NCBI GenBank assembly: GCA_050246795.1
Contig: JBFWVJ010000004.1
Coordinates: 62,001-126,000 of the forward strand
From: JBFWVJ01 sp050246795
GTDB taxonomy: Bacteria > Patescibacteriota > Gracilibacteria > JAUYGZ01
Length of the DNA stretch: 64,000 bases
Reading direction: 5' to 3'
Position 1 is the first letter of the stretch. Every line of letters starts with the position of its first letter. The notes under the pieces were generated by a model. The model was not told the origin of the DNA. It saw only the letters and a list, made by a program, of their open reading frames with translations, and did no database searches. A program made the translations under genes and the position numbers. Shown here one piece after another: positions 16,053 to 24,559 of this stretch.

Positions 16053-17678
16053 TTGATTCCATTTCTTTCCATACTCTGGCTTCTTCGAACAGCCGCGGCG
16101 CTCTCTCAGTCGACCTACTACTGGCAATTGAAGGAGTACCGCTGGGATCGGATGAAGGAATTTTTGTTCCAGCAAGGAGGGAAAAACTTTTTCATCAATA
16201 CGTTTCACCTCCTGGCACTTGTGCTGGTCTTTGTGTATGGCGCTTTTTGGGTTTTTGACCTTCCTGGTGAGGAGGGCTTTCTTCAGTGGTTTCCATTGGT
16301 CGTTGCGGTGTTGTTTTTAGCTGAAGTGCTTCAGGATTTTCACACCGTTCTTCTTCGCAAGTTCCGACGGCCTCGTCCCACCGCAAAGGCTTTGATGATT
16401 TTCTCGTCGACATTTTTGATCGAGCTCGCTTGTCTCGCTCTTTTTTGGTGGTCGATGTCCGGGGATCCCACCATAGACGCGATCGCTTTTTTTCTGCTCT
16501 TTTTTGTTGCGGTAGAGCATGATATCCACGCGGCAGTTGTGGGGGTCTTCAATCGCATGAGTCGGTTCGCGAAGCGAAGGATCTTTCATCAGGCTCAAGC
16601 GAAGCGCCTCGGGATGAAGGAGCTGAAGGTTATTGGGATCACCGGAAGCTACGGCAAGAGCAGTGTCAAAGAGTACCTCTCCCACATTCTTGCTGAAGAC
16701 TTCCGAGTCTTGAAAACCCAAAAAAATACCAATACTGAAATCGGTATTGCTCAGACCATTTTGAAGGACTTGAAAGAGGACCATGAGGTATTTGTCTGCG
16801 AGATGGGGGCTTATTCACGAGGTGAGATCGGGTTGTGTTGCCAAATCGCGGTTCCTCAGATCGGAGTGTTCACCGGGCTCAATGATCAGCATGCGGCGCT
16901 CTTTGGAAGTATTGATCACACCTTCCAGGCTAAATGGGAGTTGATCCAGGCACTCCCGAAGGATGGTTTGGCTGTGTTTAACGGGGATTCTGCAGAACTG
17001 AAGAGTCGTTTGAAACCCTCAGAGGTCCGATCTGTTGTTTGCTCTACTGTTCATGGTGACGCGGTGGCGCAGGACATCAAGGTTCACCAAGATTCGATTG
17101 AGTTCCGGTACAAAGGCCGGGTCTTTACGGCTTCATTGCTCGGATCCTTTCAAGTCGTGAATCTTTTAATGTGCATCGTCGTGGCAGAGTCGCTCGGTCT
17201 TTCATTGGAGCGCATTGCGCAGCGGATCAGCTCTCTCGCCGCCCCGGACAAAACCATGACTCTTCTGACTTTTTCAAGAGGGTATATCATTGATGACAGC
17301 TACAATGTGAACTCCGATGGTCTTCAGGAAGCTCTGACGCATTTGCAGCGATTTGAAGGCTATCACCGAGTCTTGTTTTTTCCAGGAATCCTTGAGCTTG
17401 GCGAGGCATCCCCGAGTCTTCATGAGCGGTTCGGAGAGCTCATTAGCCACCATGTGGATGACGTGTTTTTCACCGATTCCAGCTTCTCCCAGTACCTCAC
17501 CGCTGGCGCTCTCAAAGGCGGTCTCGGGAGATCTCATATTTTTGAAGTTCAGGACCAGCAAGAAATGATCCATTCTCTTCAGAAACTGCTAGAAGGCAGA
17601 TCTCAGGAACGGTTTGTTATTCTGTTTGAAAGTCGTGGTGCGGAGAAGGTGATGGAGTGGTTGGGGCGTGGGGAGTAG
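16053..17678 (+). CDS. Membrane-anchored Mur ligase, MurF-like, 541 aa
   Basis: Four to five hydrophobic segments in the first 170 residues precede a Mur-ligase ATPase domain. That domain has the P-loop GITGSYGKSSVKEYL, then NTNTEIGIAQT, EMGAYSRGEIGLCC, and the C-terminal-domain motif IIDDSYNVNSDGLQEAL (compare DAYNANP in MurF). MurF adds D-Ala-D-Ala to the UDP-MurNAc tripeptide. The membrane part is absent from classical MurF, so a related ligase role at the membrane is also possible. The start is uncertain: an open frame begins at 15924 but is made of repeat DNA, so the TTG at 16053 behind AAGGA is chosen. A 9-bp array begins 8 bp after the stop. Confidence 0.75.
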   Translation: MIPFLSILWLLRTAAALSQSTYYWQLKEYRWDRMKEFLFQQGGKNFFINTFHLLALVLVFVYGAFWVFDLPGEEGFLQWFPLVVAVLFLAEVLQDFHTVLLRKFRRPRPTAKALMIFSSTFLIELACLALFWWSMSGDPTIDAIAFFLLFFVAVEHDIHAAVVGVFNRMSRFAKRRIFHQAQAKRLGMKELKVIGITGSYGKSSVKEYLSHILAEDFRVLKTQKNTNTEIGIAQTILKDLKEDHEVFVCEMGAYSRGEIGLCCQIAVPQIGVFTGLNDQHAALFGSIDHTFQAKWELIQALPKDGLAVFNGDSAELKSRLKPSEVRSVVCSTVHGDAVAQDIKVHQDSIEFRYKGRVFTASLLGSFQVVNLLMCIVVAESLGLSLERIAQRISSLAAPDKTMTLLTFSRGYIIDDSYNVNSDGLQEALTHLQRFEGYHRVLFFPGILELGEASPSLHERFGELISHHVDDVFFTDSSFSQYLTAGALKGGLGRSHIFEVQDQQEMIHSLQKLLEGRSQERFVILFESRGAEKVMEWLGRGE

Positions 17679-17686
17679 GGGGGGGT

Positions 17687-17830
17687 GGGACGATTGGGAC
17701 AATTGGGACGATTGGGACGATTGGGACGATTGGGACGATTGGGACGATTGGGACGATTGGGACGATTGGGACGATTGGGACGATTGGGACGATTGGGACG
17801 ATTGGGACGATTGGGACGATTGGGACGATT
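17687..17830. repeat. GGG-N6 nonamer array (16 units)
   Basis: Sixteen tandem copies of GGGACGATT, one with a single change (GGGACAATT), start 8 bp after the MurF-like stop. They fade out into GGGAGGGTT before the promoter of the VirB4-like gene. The GGG every 9 bp on the + strand fits a G-quadruplex pattern. Confidence 0.95.
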
Positions 17831-17883
17831 GGGAGGGTTAGGAGTGTTTGGGATTGAGAGATGCATTTTATTGCTGCTGAGGC

Positions 17884-17912
17884 TTGTTATTCCTCCTCTT
17901 TTTTGGTATAAT
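17884..17912 (+). promoter_or_regulatory. Putative sigma70 promoter of the VirB4-like gene
   Basis: TTGTTA (17884-17889), 17 bp, TATAAT (17907-17912), a perfect -10. It overlaps the first codons of the longest open frame and therefore argues for the ATG at 17935. Confidence 0.8.
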
Positions 17913-17934
17913 GGAGAGAAAATTAATCACTTCC

Positions 17935-20088
17935 ATGGCGGTCGAAATACAAAAAGAAAATCCGTATACCGAAGCAAAGGAAAACTTCCAGGCCAAGATG
18001 GAAAAGGCGAAAGAAGCCTATTCCGAATCAAACCAAACTGGCTTCATTGGCAAGGTCAAGGGGTGGTGGGCCTCTCATGTGGCCAAGAATAAGGCAGCCT
18101 ATGAGGCATCGAGGGCTAAGCAAGGTTCAGCGAGTCCTTCGCAGCCAGCGGCGACTGCCAATGGCCAGGCTTCCACTGATGCTTCTGTGAAGTCTGTTGA
18201 GCCGAAACAGGAACCCCTCATTAAGGCTGAAGGGAAGCTTACTGAAAGCCTTTCGGTACAGGTGGATTTGAAGAACCTCGCGGACAAGGATGAGAAGACA
18301 CTCACCCCAGAAGAAAAAAAGCTGCTGATGGAGGATGAGAAGAAATTCCAAGAAGGTATTGCGACGATCAAGGATTTGATCGCCCCTTCTTCCATGGAGA
18401 TAAGTTCGACTAAGATCAAGATCGGTGATGTCTGGGTACGGTCGTTTTATGTTTATTCATACCCTCGTTTCCTGGATACGAACTGGCTTGCTCCGCTCAT
18501 CAATTTTGATGTGACCATGGATATTTCCATGTTCGTTTACCCGTATGAGTCCGCGGCCATCATGAAGAAGCTCCGTCGGAAGGTGGCGCAATTCCGCTCC
18601 AGTATCCGTATGGATCGTGAACGGGGGGTGGTCGAGGATCCTGCTTTGGAAACTGCGCTAGAAGATGCTGAAACCTTGCGAAGGGACCTTCAACGAGGTA
18701 CGGAACGATTCTTTCAATTCTGCTTGTACTTCACGCTGTATTCCGAAGATGAAAAAAAGCTGGATCGACTCTCCAAGCAACTAGAAAGCCTTTTGGGAGG
18801 GAAGCTAGTGCTTACCAAACGAGCTGACATGCAGATCGACCATGCTTTCACTTCCAGTCTCCCGCTCGCGCTGGACGAATTGGAAATGATGAACAACATG
18901 AATACGGGACCCCTTTCCACGACTTTCCCGTTCACCAGCTCTGAACTGACTTCCAACCGTGGGATCTTGTATGGTTTGAACCGACACAATGATTCTCTGG
19001 TGATATTTGATCGATTTGAATTGGAAAATGCTAACTCGGTCGTCTTCGCCAAGTCAGGTGCCGGGAAATCGTATGCGGTGAAACTCGAAATCCTTCGATC
19101 TCTGATGATGGGTACCGATGTTCTGGTCATTGACCCGGAAAACGAGTACAAGACTTTGTGTCAGTCTGTCGGAGGGACCTATATCAATGTCTCCTTGAGT
19201 TCCGAGGAACGTATCAACCCTTTTGACCTTCCCGGGAAGCCAGAGGATCAAGTGGAGAAACCTGGGGACCGATTGCGGGAGCACATTATTAACCTCACCG
19301 GACTCGTTAAACTGATGCTAGGCCAGATCACGGATGAAGAGGCAGGTCTTCTTGACCAGGCCTTGATTCAGACCTATCAGGCCAAGGGAATCACCATGGA
19401 TACCGAAGATCCAGAGTCATTAGCACCTCCTCTGATGTCAGATCTCGTTCAGATTTTGGAAGGAACCAAGGGTGCGGAAAATATGGGGAAACGGCTCAAG
19501 AAATTCGAAGAAGGAACCTACAGCGGGATTTTCAATCAGCCTACCAACGTCAATTTAGCCTCCGGCATGATTGTCTTTTCGATCCGAGACCTGGAAGATG
19601 AGCTTCGCCCATTGGCGAGTTATGTGATTTTGAACTTTATTTGGAACAAGGTCCGCAGCAAACTGAAACGCCGAATGCTGATCATCGATGAGGCCTGGAT
19701 CATGATGCAGCATCAGGACAGCGCGAAGTTCTTGTATGGTTTGGCGAAACGTGCCCGTAAGTATTACCTCGGTGTCACGACCATCACCCAGGATGTGGAA
19801 GACTTCGTGACGTCCCCGTTTGGGAAACCGATCATCACCAACTCGTCCATTCAATTGCTGTTGAAGCAGTCTCCAGCGGCGATCGAGTACTTGCAAAAGA
19901 TCTTCAATCTGACAGACGGTGAAAAATACCTCCTGCTCAATTCAGGGGTCGGACAAGGTCTCTTCTTCGCCGGGAACAAGCACGTGGCGATCCAGATCAT
20001 TGCTTCGTATGGTGAAGACAAGATCATTACCACCAAGCCACAGGAGTTGCTGAAGGCGAAGGAGGGGGAGGGGCTAAATGCAGGTTAA
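17935..20088 (+). CDS. VirB4/TraC-like conjugation-type ATPase, 717 aa
   Basis: After about 130 charged residues comes the VirB4 N-domain (IGDVWVRSFYVYSYPRFLDTNWL) and the ATPase with Walker A AKSGAGKSYAVK (about residue 373) and Walker B MLIIDEAWIMM (about 579). The family's TTITQDVEDF and GKPIITNSSIQLLLKQSP follow. VirB4 proteins energise type IV secretion and pilus assembly at the inner membrane. The start at 17935 is set by the promoter overlapping the upstream frame. No other T4SS gene adjoins it, but three pilin-like proteins are encoded in this window (4600, 24143, 24559). Confidence 0.9.
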   Translation: MAVEIQKENPYTEAKENFQAKMEKAKEAYSESNQTGFIGKVKGWWASHVAKNKAAYEASRAKQGSASPSQPAATANGQASTDASVKSVEPKQEPLIKAEGKLTESLSVQVDLKNLADKDEKTLTPEEKKLLMEDEKKFQEGIATIKDLIAPSSMEISSTKIKIGDVWVRSFYVYSYPRFLDTNWLAPLINFDVTMDISMFVYPYESAAIMKKLRRKVAQFRSSIRMDRERGVVEDPALETALEDAETLRRDLQRGTERFFQFCLYFTLYSEDEKKLDRLSKQLESLLGGKLVLTKRADMQIDHAFTSSLPLALDELEMMNNMNTGPLSTTFPFTSSELTSNRGILYGLNRHNDSLVIFDRFELENANSVVFAKSGAGKSYAVKLEILRSLMMGTDVLVIDPENEYKTLCQSVGGTYINVSLSSEERINPFDLPGKPEDQVEKPGDRLREHIINLTGLVKLMLGQITDEEAGLLDQALIQTYQAKGITMDTEDPESLAPPLMSDLVQILEGTKGAENMGKRLKKFEEGTYSGIFNQPTNVNLASGMIVFSIRDLEDELRPLASYVILNFIWNKVRSKLKRRMLIIDEAWIMMQHQDSAKFLYGLAKRARKYYLGVTTITQDVEDFVTSPFGKPIITNSSIQLLLKQSPAAIEYLQKIFNLTDGEKYLLLNSGVGQGLFFAGNKHVAIQIIASYGEDKIITTKPQELLKAKEGEGLNAG

Positions 20089-20146
20089 TTCAGTACAAGA
20101 CATTCATTTTTTCTTAATATTGACAGGTGCCAATCAGTATTATTGC

Positions 20147-20155
20147 TGCTACAAT
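20147..20155 (+). promoter_or_regulatory. Extended -10 promoter before the PIN-type pair
   Basis: TGC-TACAAT is an extended -10 element. A TTGACA occurs at 20120-20125 but at a non-standard distance of 24 bp. It lies about 60 bp upstream of the small gene at 20215. Confidence 0.35.
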
Positions 20156-20214
20156 ATGTGTTTGATCGCTTTTAATTGTATTTGGTAGTGTTAAGGTGCA
20201 TTAAATCATTAGAC

Positions 20215-20376
20215 ATGACTCATTTCTGGAAATTAATAGGCTTTGGCAAGGGTTTATTTGTTGTGCTAAAAAATGAGCGACAAGTTAAAGATGAGATTGA
20301 TCAGAAGGGGTTAGAGAAATTCTTGGAAGAACATAAGTTTTATAGTAGCGGCAAAGGAGAAGCAGTAGCTAAATAG
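20215..20376 (+). CDS. Small protein, possible antitoxin, 53 aa
   Basis: The frame reads MTHFWKLIGFGKGLFVVLKN followed by a charged C-terminal half (QVKDEIDQKGLEKFLEEHKF). It ends 4 bp before the PIN-like gene, an arrangement common in VapB/VapC pairs. No DNA-binding fold is evident. The frame is open from 20176, but the ATG at 20215 gives the more convincing small protein. The region is visibly more AT-rich than its neighbours, suggesting acquisition. The antitoxin role is inferred. Confidence 0.45.
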   Translation: MTHFWKLIGFGKGLFVVLKNERQVKDEIDQKGLEKFLEEHKFYSSGKGEAVAK

Positions 20377-20380
20377 ATTA

Positions 20381-20992
20381 ATGAAAAAGTACCTCATCGA
20401 TGAAAGCATTTTTGTGTATTTAGACAGAAAAGATTACATCTATCATACTCAGTTGGTTGCTTTTTTGGAGGACGCAAGATTGTCTAAGCCTTTGGTTCAC
20501 CGAAGACATATTTTGTATTTGCCGCACCTTGCAAAATTGAAATTAGGTGCCTTAAGATTTTACGGCGCTCTCATATTTATGAAGAAGTTCACGCGGTCAA
20601 AAGAAATGGTTTTATTTCCTTTAGAGAAGGCCGACATGAGAGCAAAGATAGCAAGATCTTATGTGAAAGGATATTTAAAGTTGCCTTGGCTTTCTCGATT
20701 ATTCAATCATATCTTTCCAAAGACTCTTATAAATTTATATATCTATTCTAATGAAAATAAATCCCAGTATTTTTTGAAAAGTTTCGGTAGAAAAATTTCT
20801 GCGAATGAAGTTGTTCCATTGGAAGTATGTGAGATTGCTCTCATAGCAAAGAAGCACAAACTGGATATTCTTAGTTTTAACCAGGATTTTGAGTTTCTTA
20901 CGATGCTGCAAGGGAGGAGATCTGCGTACATCACTTACATCCACCCAGATGATTTACTAAAAGAGTATATAGGAAGTCGTGACCCGAAATGA
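20381..20992 (+). CDS. PIN-domain-like protein, possible VapC-type nuclease, 203 aa
   Basis: The N-terminus MKKYLIDESIFVYL and the C-terminal block ALIAKKHKLDILSFNQDFEFL resemble the first and last acidic strands of PIN nucleases (Asp near residue 6, Asp in NQDF). An acidic Glu-Val-Cys-Glu stretch lies between. At 203 aa it is about 70 residues longer than typical VapC, with a basic insertion (FMKKFTRSKEM ... KLPWLSRLF). If active it would cleave RNA and be held by the small protein upstream. AT-rich composition supports transfer. The family call is tentative. Confidence 0.45.
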   Translation: MKKYLIDESIFVYLDRKDYIYHTQLVAFLEDARLSKPLVHRRHILYLPHLAKLKLGALRFYGALIFMKKFTRSKEMVLFPLEKADMRAKIARSYVKGYLKLPWLSRLFNHIFPKTLINLYIYSNENKSQYFLKSFGRKISANEVVPLEVCEIALIAKKHKLDILSFNQDFEFLTMLQGRRSAYITYIHPDDLLKEYIGSRDPK

Positions 20993-20998
20993 TTTTCT

Positions 20999-22387
20999 TT
21001 ATTCGACTTCGATCTGATGCTTTCTGAGGGATTCTTTTGCAAGTTCAAAAACTTCCTCCAGCCGCTTTGAATCCTTCGCCTCCATGCAGACCGAGACACA
21101 AGGAGATGTATTACTTGCCCGGATTCCTAGCCACGCGCCATCGTCGAACTCAACCCGTACCCCATCCATCGTATTACAGCGGTAGCTTTGGCCGAGCTCT
21201 TGAGCGAGATTCTCAATCACTTTGAACTTCTGGTCGTCGGCGCAGAAGGGGCGGAATTCTGGCTTGGAATAAACGAGGGGAATAGTTGCGTAGGAGCTGG
21301 AAACTGGTTCGTTGGTTTTTGAGAAGATTTCCAGGAGTTTGGCTGACGTGTAGGCGGCGTCGTCGAATCCGTAGTAGTTTTCTGCCAAGAAGAAGTGTCC
21401 GCTTTGTTCACCGCCAAGAGGCGCTTTCGTCTCGTGCATGGCGACTTCCACGTGGGAGTGTCCAACCGGAACCATTTTTGGAATGCCTCCGTTGCTTTTG
21501 ATTTCCTCCGGAACAATGAGTGAATTGGAGACGGTGTAGACAACTGATGATCCCGGGTGCCGTGACAAGATATCACGAATAAGCAGAACAAAGCTTTCGT
21601 TGGCGTCGTGGTACTTGCCTTGTTCGTCCACGATGGCGCAGCGATCACCGTCGCCGTCGAAGGAGATCCCCAGGTCAGCCTTGTTTTCAAGTACCGCACT
21701 CTTTAAGTCTTCGGTGTTTGCTTCCACCACCGGATCTGGTTCGTGATTGGGAAATTTTCCATCTTGATCGCAGTACAGCTCGATCACTTCACATCCCAGC
21801 CTTCTGAACAGCTCAGGATAGTGTTTTCCTGCGATGCCATTGGCAGCGTCTAGCACGATTTTAAGTGGTTTCGTTAGGTTGATAATCGAGGATATTTTTT
21901 CGTAGTAGTTTTCTTCGATCATGATCTCCTCCATCGTTCCAATTGATTCCGCGGCAAACTGTTGGTCAAAGATCATTTGCTTGATGGTCTGGATTTCGGC
22001 ACCACAGATGGAGTGGGCTTCGCGCCCGACCAGTTTGAAGCCATTGTATTCAGCCGGATTATGGGAGGCCGTAACATTTACCCCTGCATCATAGTTTCCT
22101 TCGCAGACGGCGAAATAGAGCATAGGACTCGTCGAATCCTCCAGCAGAGAAACCCTTGCTCCGTGTTCCATCAGGCCTCCAATGAAGGCTTTTTGGAGTT
22201 CTTTTCCATGAGTCCGGTTGTCACGTCCTACCACGATTCTCGGGTGCTGGATTTCGTACCGATCGATGATAAAGCTGACGAAGGCTTTTCCAATTTGACG
22301 CGCTGTTTCAGCGTTGATTTCTGACCCGTATTTGCCGCGGATGTCGTAGGCGCGGAAGATGTTTTGGGGAGGGGGGGGAAGGGTCAT
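20999..22387 (-). CDS. Phosphomannomutase/phosphoglucomutase, 462 aa
   Basis: The alpha-D-phosphohexomutase motifs are complete: FRAYDIRGKYG, the phospho-serine loop VTASHNPAEYNG (Ser108), the metal loop FDGDGDRCAIVD, the sugar loop GEQSGHFF and the phosphate loop RASNTSPC. The enzyme interconverts hexose 1- and 6-phosphates for surface polysaccharide or nucleotide-sugar synthesis, which fits the GT4 transferase nearby. The ATG at 22387 gives the family's length. The open frame continues 97 codons upstream through a run of Leu-Arg-Thr encoded by a 9-bp array, so the start codon itself lies in a repeat unit. Confidence 0.93.
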   Translation of the reverse strand: MTLPPPPQNIFRAYDIRGKYGSEINAETARQIGKAFVSFIIDRYEIQHPRIVVGRDNRTHGKELQKAFIGGLMEHGARVSLLEDSTSPMLYFAVCEGNYDAGVNVTASHNPAEYNGFKLVGREAHSICGAEIQTIKQMIFDQQFAAESIGTMEEIMIEENYYEKISSIINLTKPLKIVLDAANGIAGKHYPELFRRLGCEVIELYCDQDGKFPNHEPDPVVEANTEDLKSAVLENKADLGISFDGDGDRCAIVDEQGKYHDANESFVLLIRDILSRHPGSSVVYTVSNSLIVPEEIKSNGGIPKMVPVGHSHVEVAMHETKAPLGGEQSGHFFLAENYYGFDDAAYTSAKLLEIFSKTNEPVSSSYATIPLVYSKPEFRPFCADDQKFKVIENLAQELGQSYRCNTMDGVRVEFDDGAWLGIRASNTSPCVSVCMEAKDSKRLEEVFELAKESLRKHQIEVE

Positions 22388-22533
22388 AAGGGGTGTAAGG
22401 GTTCTAAGGGTTCTAAGGGTTCTAAGGGTTCTAAGGGTTCTAAGGGTTCTAAGGGTTCTAAGGGTTCTAAGGGTTCTAAGGGTTCTAAGGGTTCTAAGGG
22501 TTCTAAGGGTTCTAAGGGTTCTAAGGGTTTTTT
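22381..22533. repeat. GGG-N6 nonamer array (14 perfect units plus variants) at the pgm start
   Basis: Fourteen perfect copies of GGGTTCTAA occupy 22399-22524. They are preceded by two variants (GGGTCATAA, GGGGTGTAA) and followed by GGGTTTTTT. The first variant contains the complement of the phosphohexomutase start codon. On the coding strand the array would read Leu-Arg-Thr if translated. Confidence 0.95.
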
Positions 22534-22655
22534 CCATTCCGACCGGATTGAGTTGAGAAATTGGAGATGGACGGAGTGGAGGAATCCCTACTCTAGCCAT
22601 TCCAAGGGATTCCTCCACTCCGCACTGAGTACAGTGCTCCGGTCGGAATGGGAAA
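22531..22655. repeat. Large palindromic element, copy A
   Basis: Outer arms (TTTCCATTCCGACCGGA at 22531-22547 and its near-complement at 22638-22655) enclose a perfect 18-bp inner inverted repeat (CGGAGTGGAGGAATCCCT at 22572-22589 with its complement ending 22622). It ends exactly at the tgt stop codon. A related copy lies on the other side of tgt. Confidence 0.8.
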
Positions 22656-23783
22656 TTATGCTTTGGTATATAACTCACGAATCTTGCTTCTCAGCTGCTC
22701 AAACGATCCTTCTTCGATGCTCTTCTGGATCGATTTCATGAGGTGAATATAATACGCTACGTTGTGACGAACGAGAAGGGGAATGGCGAGGATTTCTCCG
22801 GAGGTCATGAGGTGGCGGAGGTAGGCTTTGGTGTATTTTTGGCACGTCAGACAGGAGCATTCCGGGTCGAGTGGGGAGGTGTCGCGAGCATACTTTTGAT
22901 TGCGGATGTTGATGGTGCCCTGTGAAGTGTAGAGGTGTCCGTGGCGGGCATTTCTGGTGGGGAGGACGCAGTCGAACATGTCGACGCCGCGGGCCACCGA
23001 TTCCACGATGTTCAAGGGGGTTCCAACCCCCATCAAATATCTTGGTTGATCTTCAGGGAGGTAGGGGAGTGTTGAATCTACCATTTGGTACATGACTTCT
23101 TCTTTTTCCCCAACGGAGAGGCCACCGATGGCGTAGCCGTCGAAGCCGATGTTCACGAGATCTTCCGCCGACTTTTTGCGAAGATCAGGAAAGATTGATC
23201 CTTGGACAATGCCGAAGAGCTGCTGACCTTTGGTCGGAAGTGTACTGTCCTCCGCCTGGACTTTCCGAACATATTCCAAGGACCGTTTTGCCCAGCGGGT
23301 GGTGACCTCCAGCGATTGTTCGACTTTTCTTTTCGTGTCCGGAGCCTTGCACTCGTCGAAGGCCATGATGATGTCTGCCCCCAAGTTCATCTGGATCTGC
23401 ATGGATGCTTCCGGAGTGAGCATGATTTCCCTACCGTCGATGTGGGAGTTGAACTTGACTCCTTCTTCCGTGATTTTTCGGATTTGCGCGAGTGAAAACA
23501 CCTGAAATCCTCCGGAATCTGTCAGGATGGGTCCATCCCAGTTCATGAATTTGTGAAGGCCTCCGAGTTCTCGGATGAGTTCCGAAGTCGGACGGAGGTG
23601 CAAGTGGTAGGTGTTCGAGAGGATGATTTGTCCACCCAGCCTTCTGACTTCATCGACTTCGATCCCTTTGATCGCTGAACCGGTAGCGATCGTCATAAAG
23701 AAGGGAGTGTCGATTTCACCATGGGGGGTTTGGACTTTCCCACGCCTAGCTTTGCCGTCTTGATGGAGGATTTGGATGTTCAT
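22656..23783 (-). CDS. tgt: tRNA-guanine transglycosylase, 375 aa
   Basis: The TGT motifs are complete: LSNTYHLHLRP, the catalytic-region DSGGFQVFSL, FGIVQGSIFPDLRK, GYAIGGLSVGE, the nucleophile region DCVLPTRNARHG and the zinc site CSCLTC with a downstream His. The enzyme swaps guanine-34 of GUN tRNAs for a queuosine precursor. No other queuosine gene is in the window. The gene is bracketed by two copies of a palindromic element in the same orientation. Confidence 0.96.
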   Translation of the reverse strand: MNIQILHQDGKARRGKVQTPHGEIDTPFFMTIATGSAIKGIEVDEVRRLGGQIILSNTYHLHLRPTSELIRELGGLHKFMNWDGPILTDSGGFQVFSLAQIRKITEEGVKFNSHIDGREIMLTPEASMQIQMNLGADIIMAFDECKAPDTKRKVEQSLEVTTRWAKRSLEYVRKVQAEDSTLPTKGQQLFGIVQGSIFPDLRKKSAEDLVNIGFDGYAIGGLSVGEKEEVMYQMVDSTLPYLPEDQPRYLMGVGTPLNIVESVARGVDMFDCVLPTRNARHGHLYTSQGTINIRNQKYARDTSPLDPECSCLTCQKYTKAYLRHLMTSGEILAIPLLVRHNVAYYIHLMKSIQKSIEEGSFEQLRSKIRELYTKA

Positions 23784-23839
23784 GGTATTGATTTAGCTGG
23801 TTTTGATCTCTGATCCGAACCAGACTGTGCTGACATTGT

Positions 23840-23863
23840 GGTTCCAATCGGGAGATTGGAACC
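23840..23863. repeat. Perfect hairpin in the tgt leader
   Basis: GGTTCCAATC, a GGGA loop and the exact complement. It lies 57 bp upstream of the tgt start and would be in its leader RNA. There is no T-tract, so it is not an intrinsic terminator. It could be an operator or part of a repeat. Confidence 0.55.
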
Positions 23864-23930
23864 AGCCGAGGGGGGAGATTAGAATCAGCGGAGGGGTACT
23901 TGTTTGAGGGTGATGAGGGCTTCCCTTTTT

Positions 23931-24031
23931 CCCATTCCGACTGGAGTCGAGGGGTTTTGGAGGGAGACGAAATGGAGGAATCCCTTGCCATTCCGCCCCT
24001 TCCATGTACCACCAGTTTCGGTTGGAATGGA
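23931..24031. repeat. Large palindromic element, copy B (diverged)
   Basis: It shares CCATTCCGAC(T)GG, TGGAGGAATCCCTT and GCCATTCC with copy A at 22531-22655, in the same orientation. The outer right arm is GGTTGGAATGG. The inner stem is less perfect than in copy A. Confidence 0.6.
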
Positions 24032-24065
24032 AGAAGTGGATAAATTCTTGCTAAAACGTCTATTT

Positions 24066-24100
24066 GTTGAACATTGAAAATTGATCATTGAAAATTTCTC
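24066..24100. repeat. Degenerate 7-bp array
   Basis: Heptads GTTGAAC, ATTGAAA, ATTGATC, ATTGAAA, ATTTCTC just upstream of the pilin genes. Same TTGAAAATT theme as the arrays around the S23-type gene. Confidence 0.6.
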
Positions 24101-24142
24101 TTCTCTCTATGATAGACTTGCAAAAGAGATTAGCATTTCTTT

Positions 24143-24559
24143 ATGCGTTTGAAAACGGTTTTATTGTTGGTTTTGGCGATGACAGCTGGGGTAGTCTTCA
24201 GTTCGTATTTCATTGGTGGGGTTTTGACGACGCAGGTTATTGGCCCATTTAGCAGTATAAATACTGGAGCTGACTACATGGATGGTCCTGGACCTATAGC
24301 AACGGATGTCCCAGCGGTGACTTTTATTGATGCGGAGCTCATCGATGGCTGGATTCCTTGGATTATTAAGCAGGTTTCGATCCTGATTGGTGGGTTGTCA
24401 TTGATCGTCTTTGTCTACGCTGGGGTTATGCTGATCATCTATGGGGACAATGAAGAACAGCTCACGAAGTCATCTAAAATGATTGTATTTGGGATCATCG
24501 GGATTGTATTAGCTGCGTTCTCGTATTCGATCGTTGCCAATGTTCTTAGCCTTTTCTAA
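24143..24559 (+). CDS. T4SS-pilin-like small membrane protein, 138 aa
   Basis: A signal-like N-terminal helix and a 40-residue exported segment are followed by two transmembrane helices. The loop between them, YGDNEEQLTKSSK, matches the pattern G-x-x-E-x-x-L-x-x-x-K seen at 4600 and 24559. This is the VirB2-like pilin layout found widely in Patescibacteria. The stop overlaps the next start (TAATG), so the two pilins are translationally coupled. It is a probable partner of the VirB4-like ATPase, inferred from family only. Confidence 0.7.
   Translation: MRLKTVLLLVLAMTAGVVFSSYFIGGVLTTQVIGPFSSINTGADYMDGPGPIATDVPAVTFIDAELIDGWIPWIIKQVSILIGGLSLIVFVYAGVMLIIYGDNEEQLTKSSKMIVFGIIGIVLAAFSYSIVANVLSLF

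Larger units (their letters stand above)
23784..24142. other. Gap upstream of tgt and the pilin operon
   Basis: This 359-bp gap contains a perfect 10-bp-stem hairpin (23840-23863), palindromic element copy B (23931-24031), a heptad array (24066-24100) and a TATGAT at 24108-24113 that may be the -10 of the pilin genes. No gene is supported. Confidence 0.6.

Noticed and set aside
17657..17857. Long open frames in all phases of the nonamer array (Gly-Thr-Ile or Leu-Gly-Arg repeats)
   Set aside because: They arise because a 9-bp repeat without stop codons is open in several frames. There is no start context and no family resemblance.
22359..22741. Plus-strand frames of Val-Leu-Arg or Lys-Gly-Ser repeats over the pgm array
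   Set aside because: They are produced by the array and cover the antisense of pgm and tgt. No independent evidence for genes.
23784..23870. preQ1 riboswitch upstream of tgt
   Set aside because: The hairpin at 23840-23863 lacks the C-rich loop and A-rich tail of preQ1 riboswitches. Kept only as an inverted repeat.
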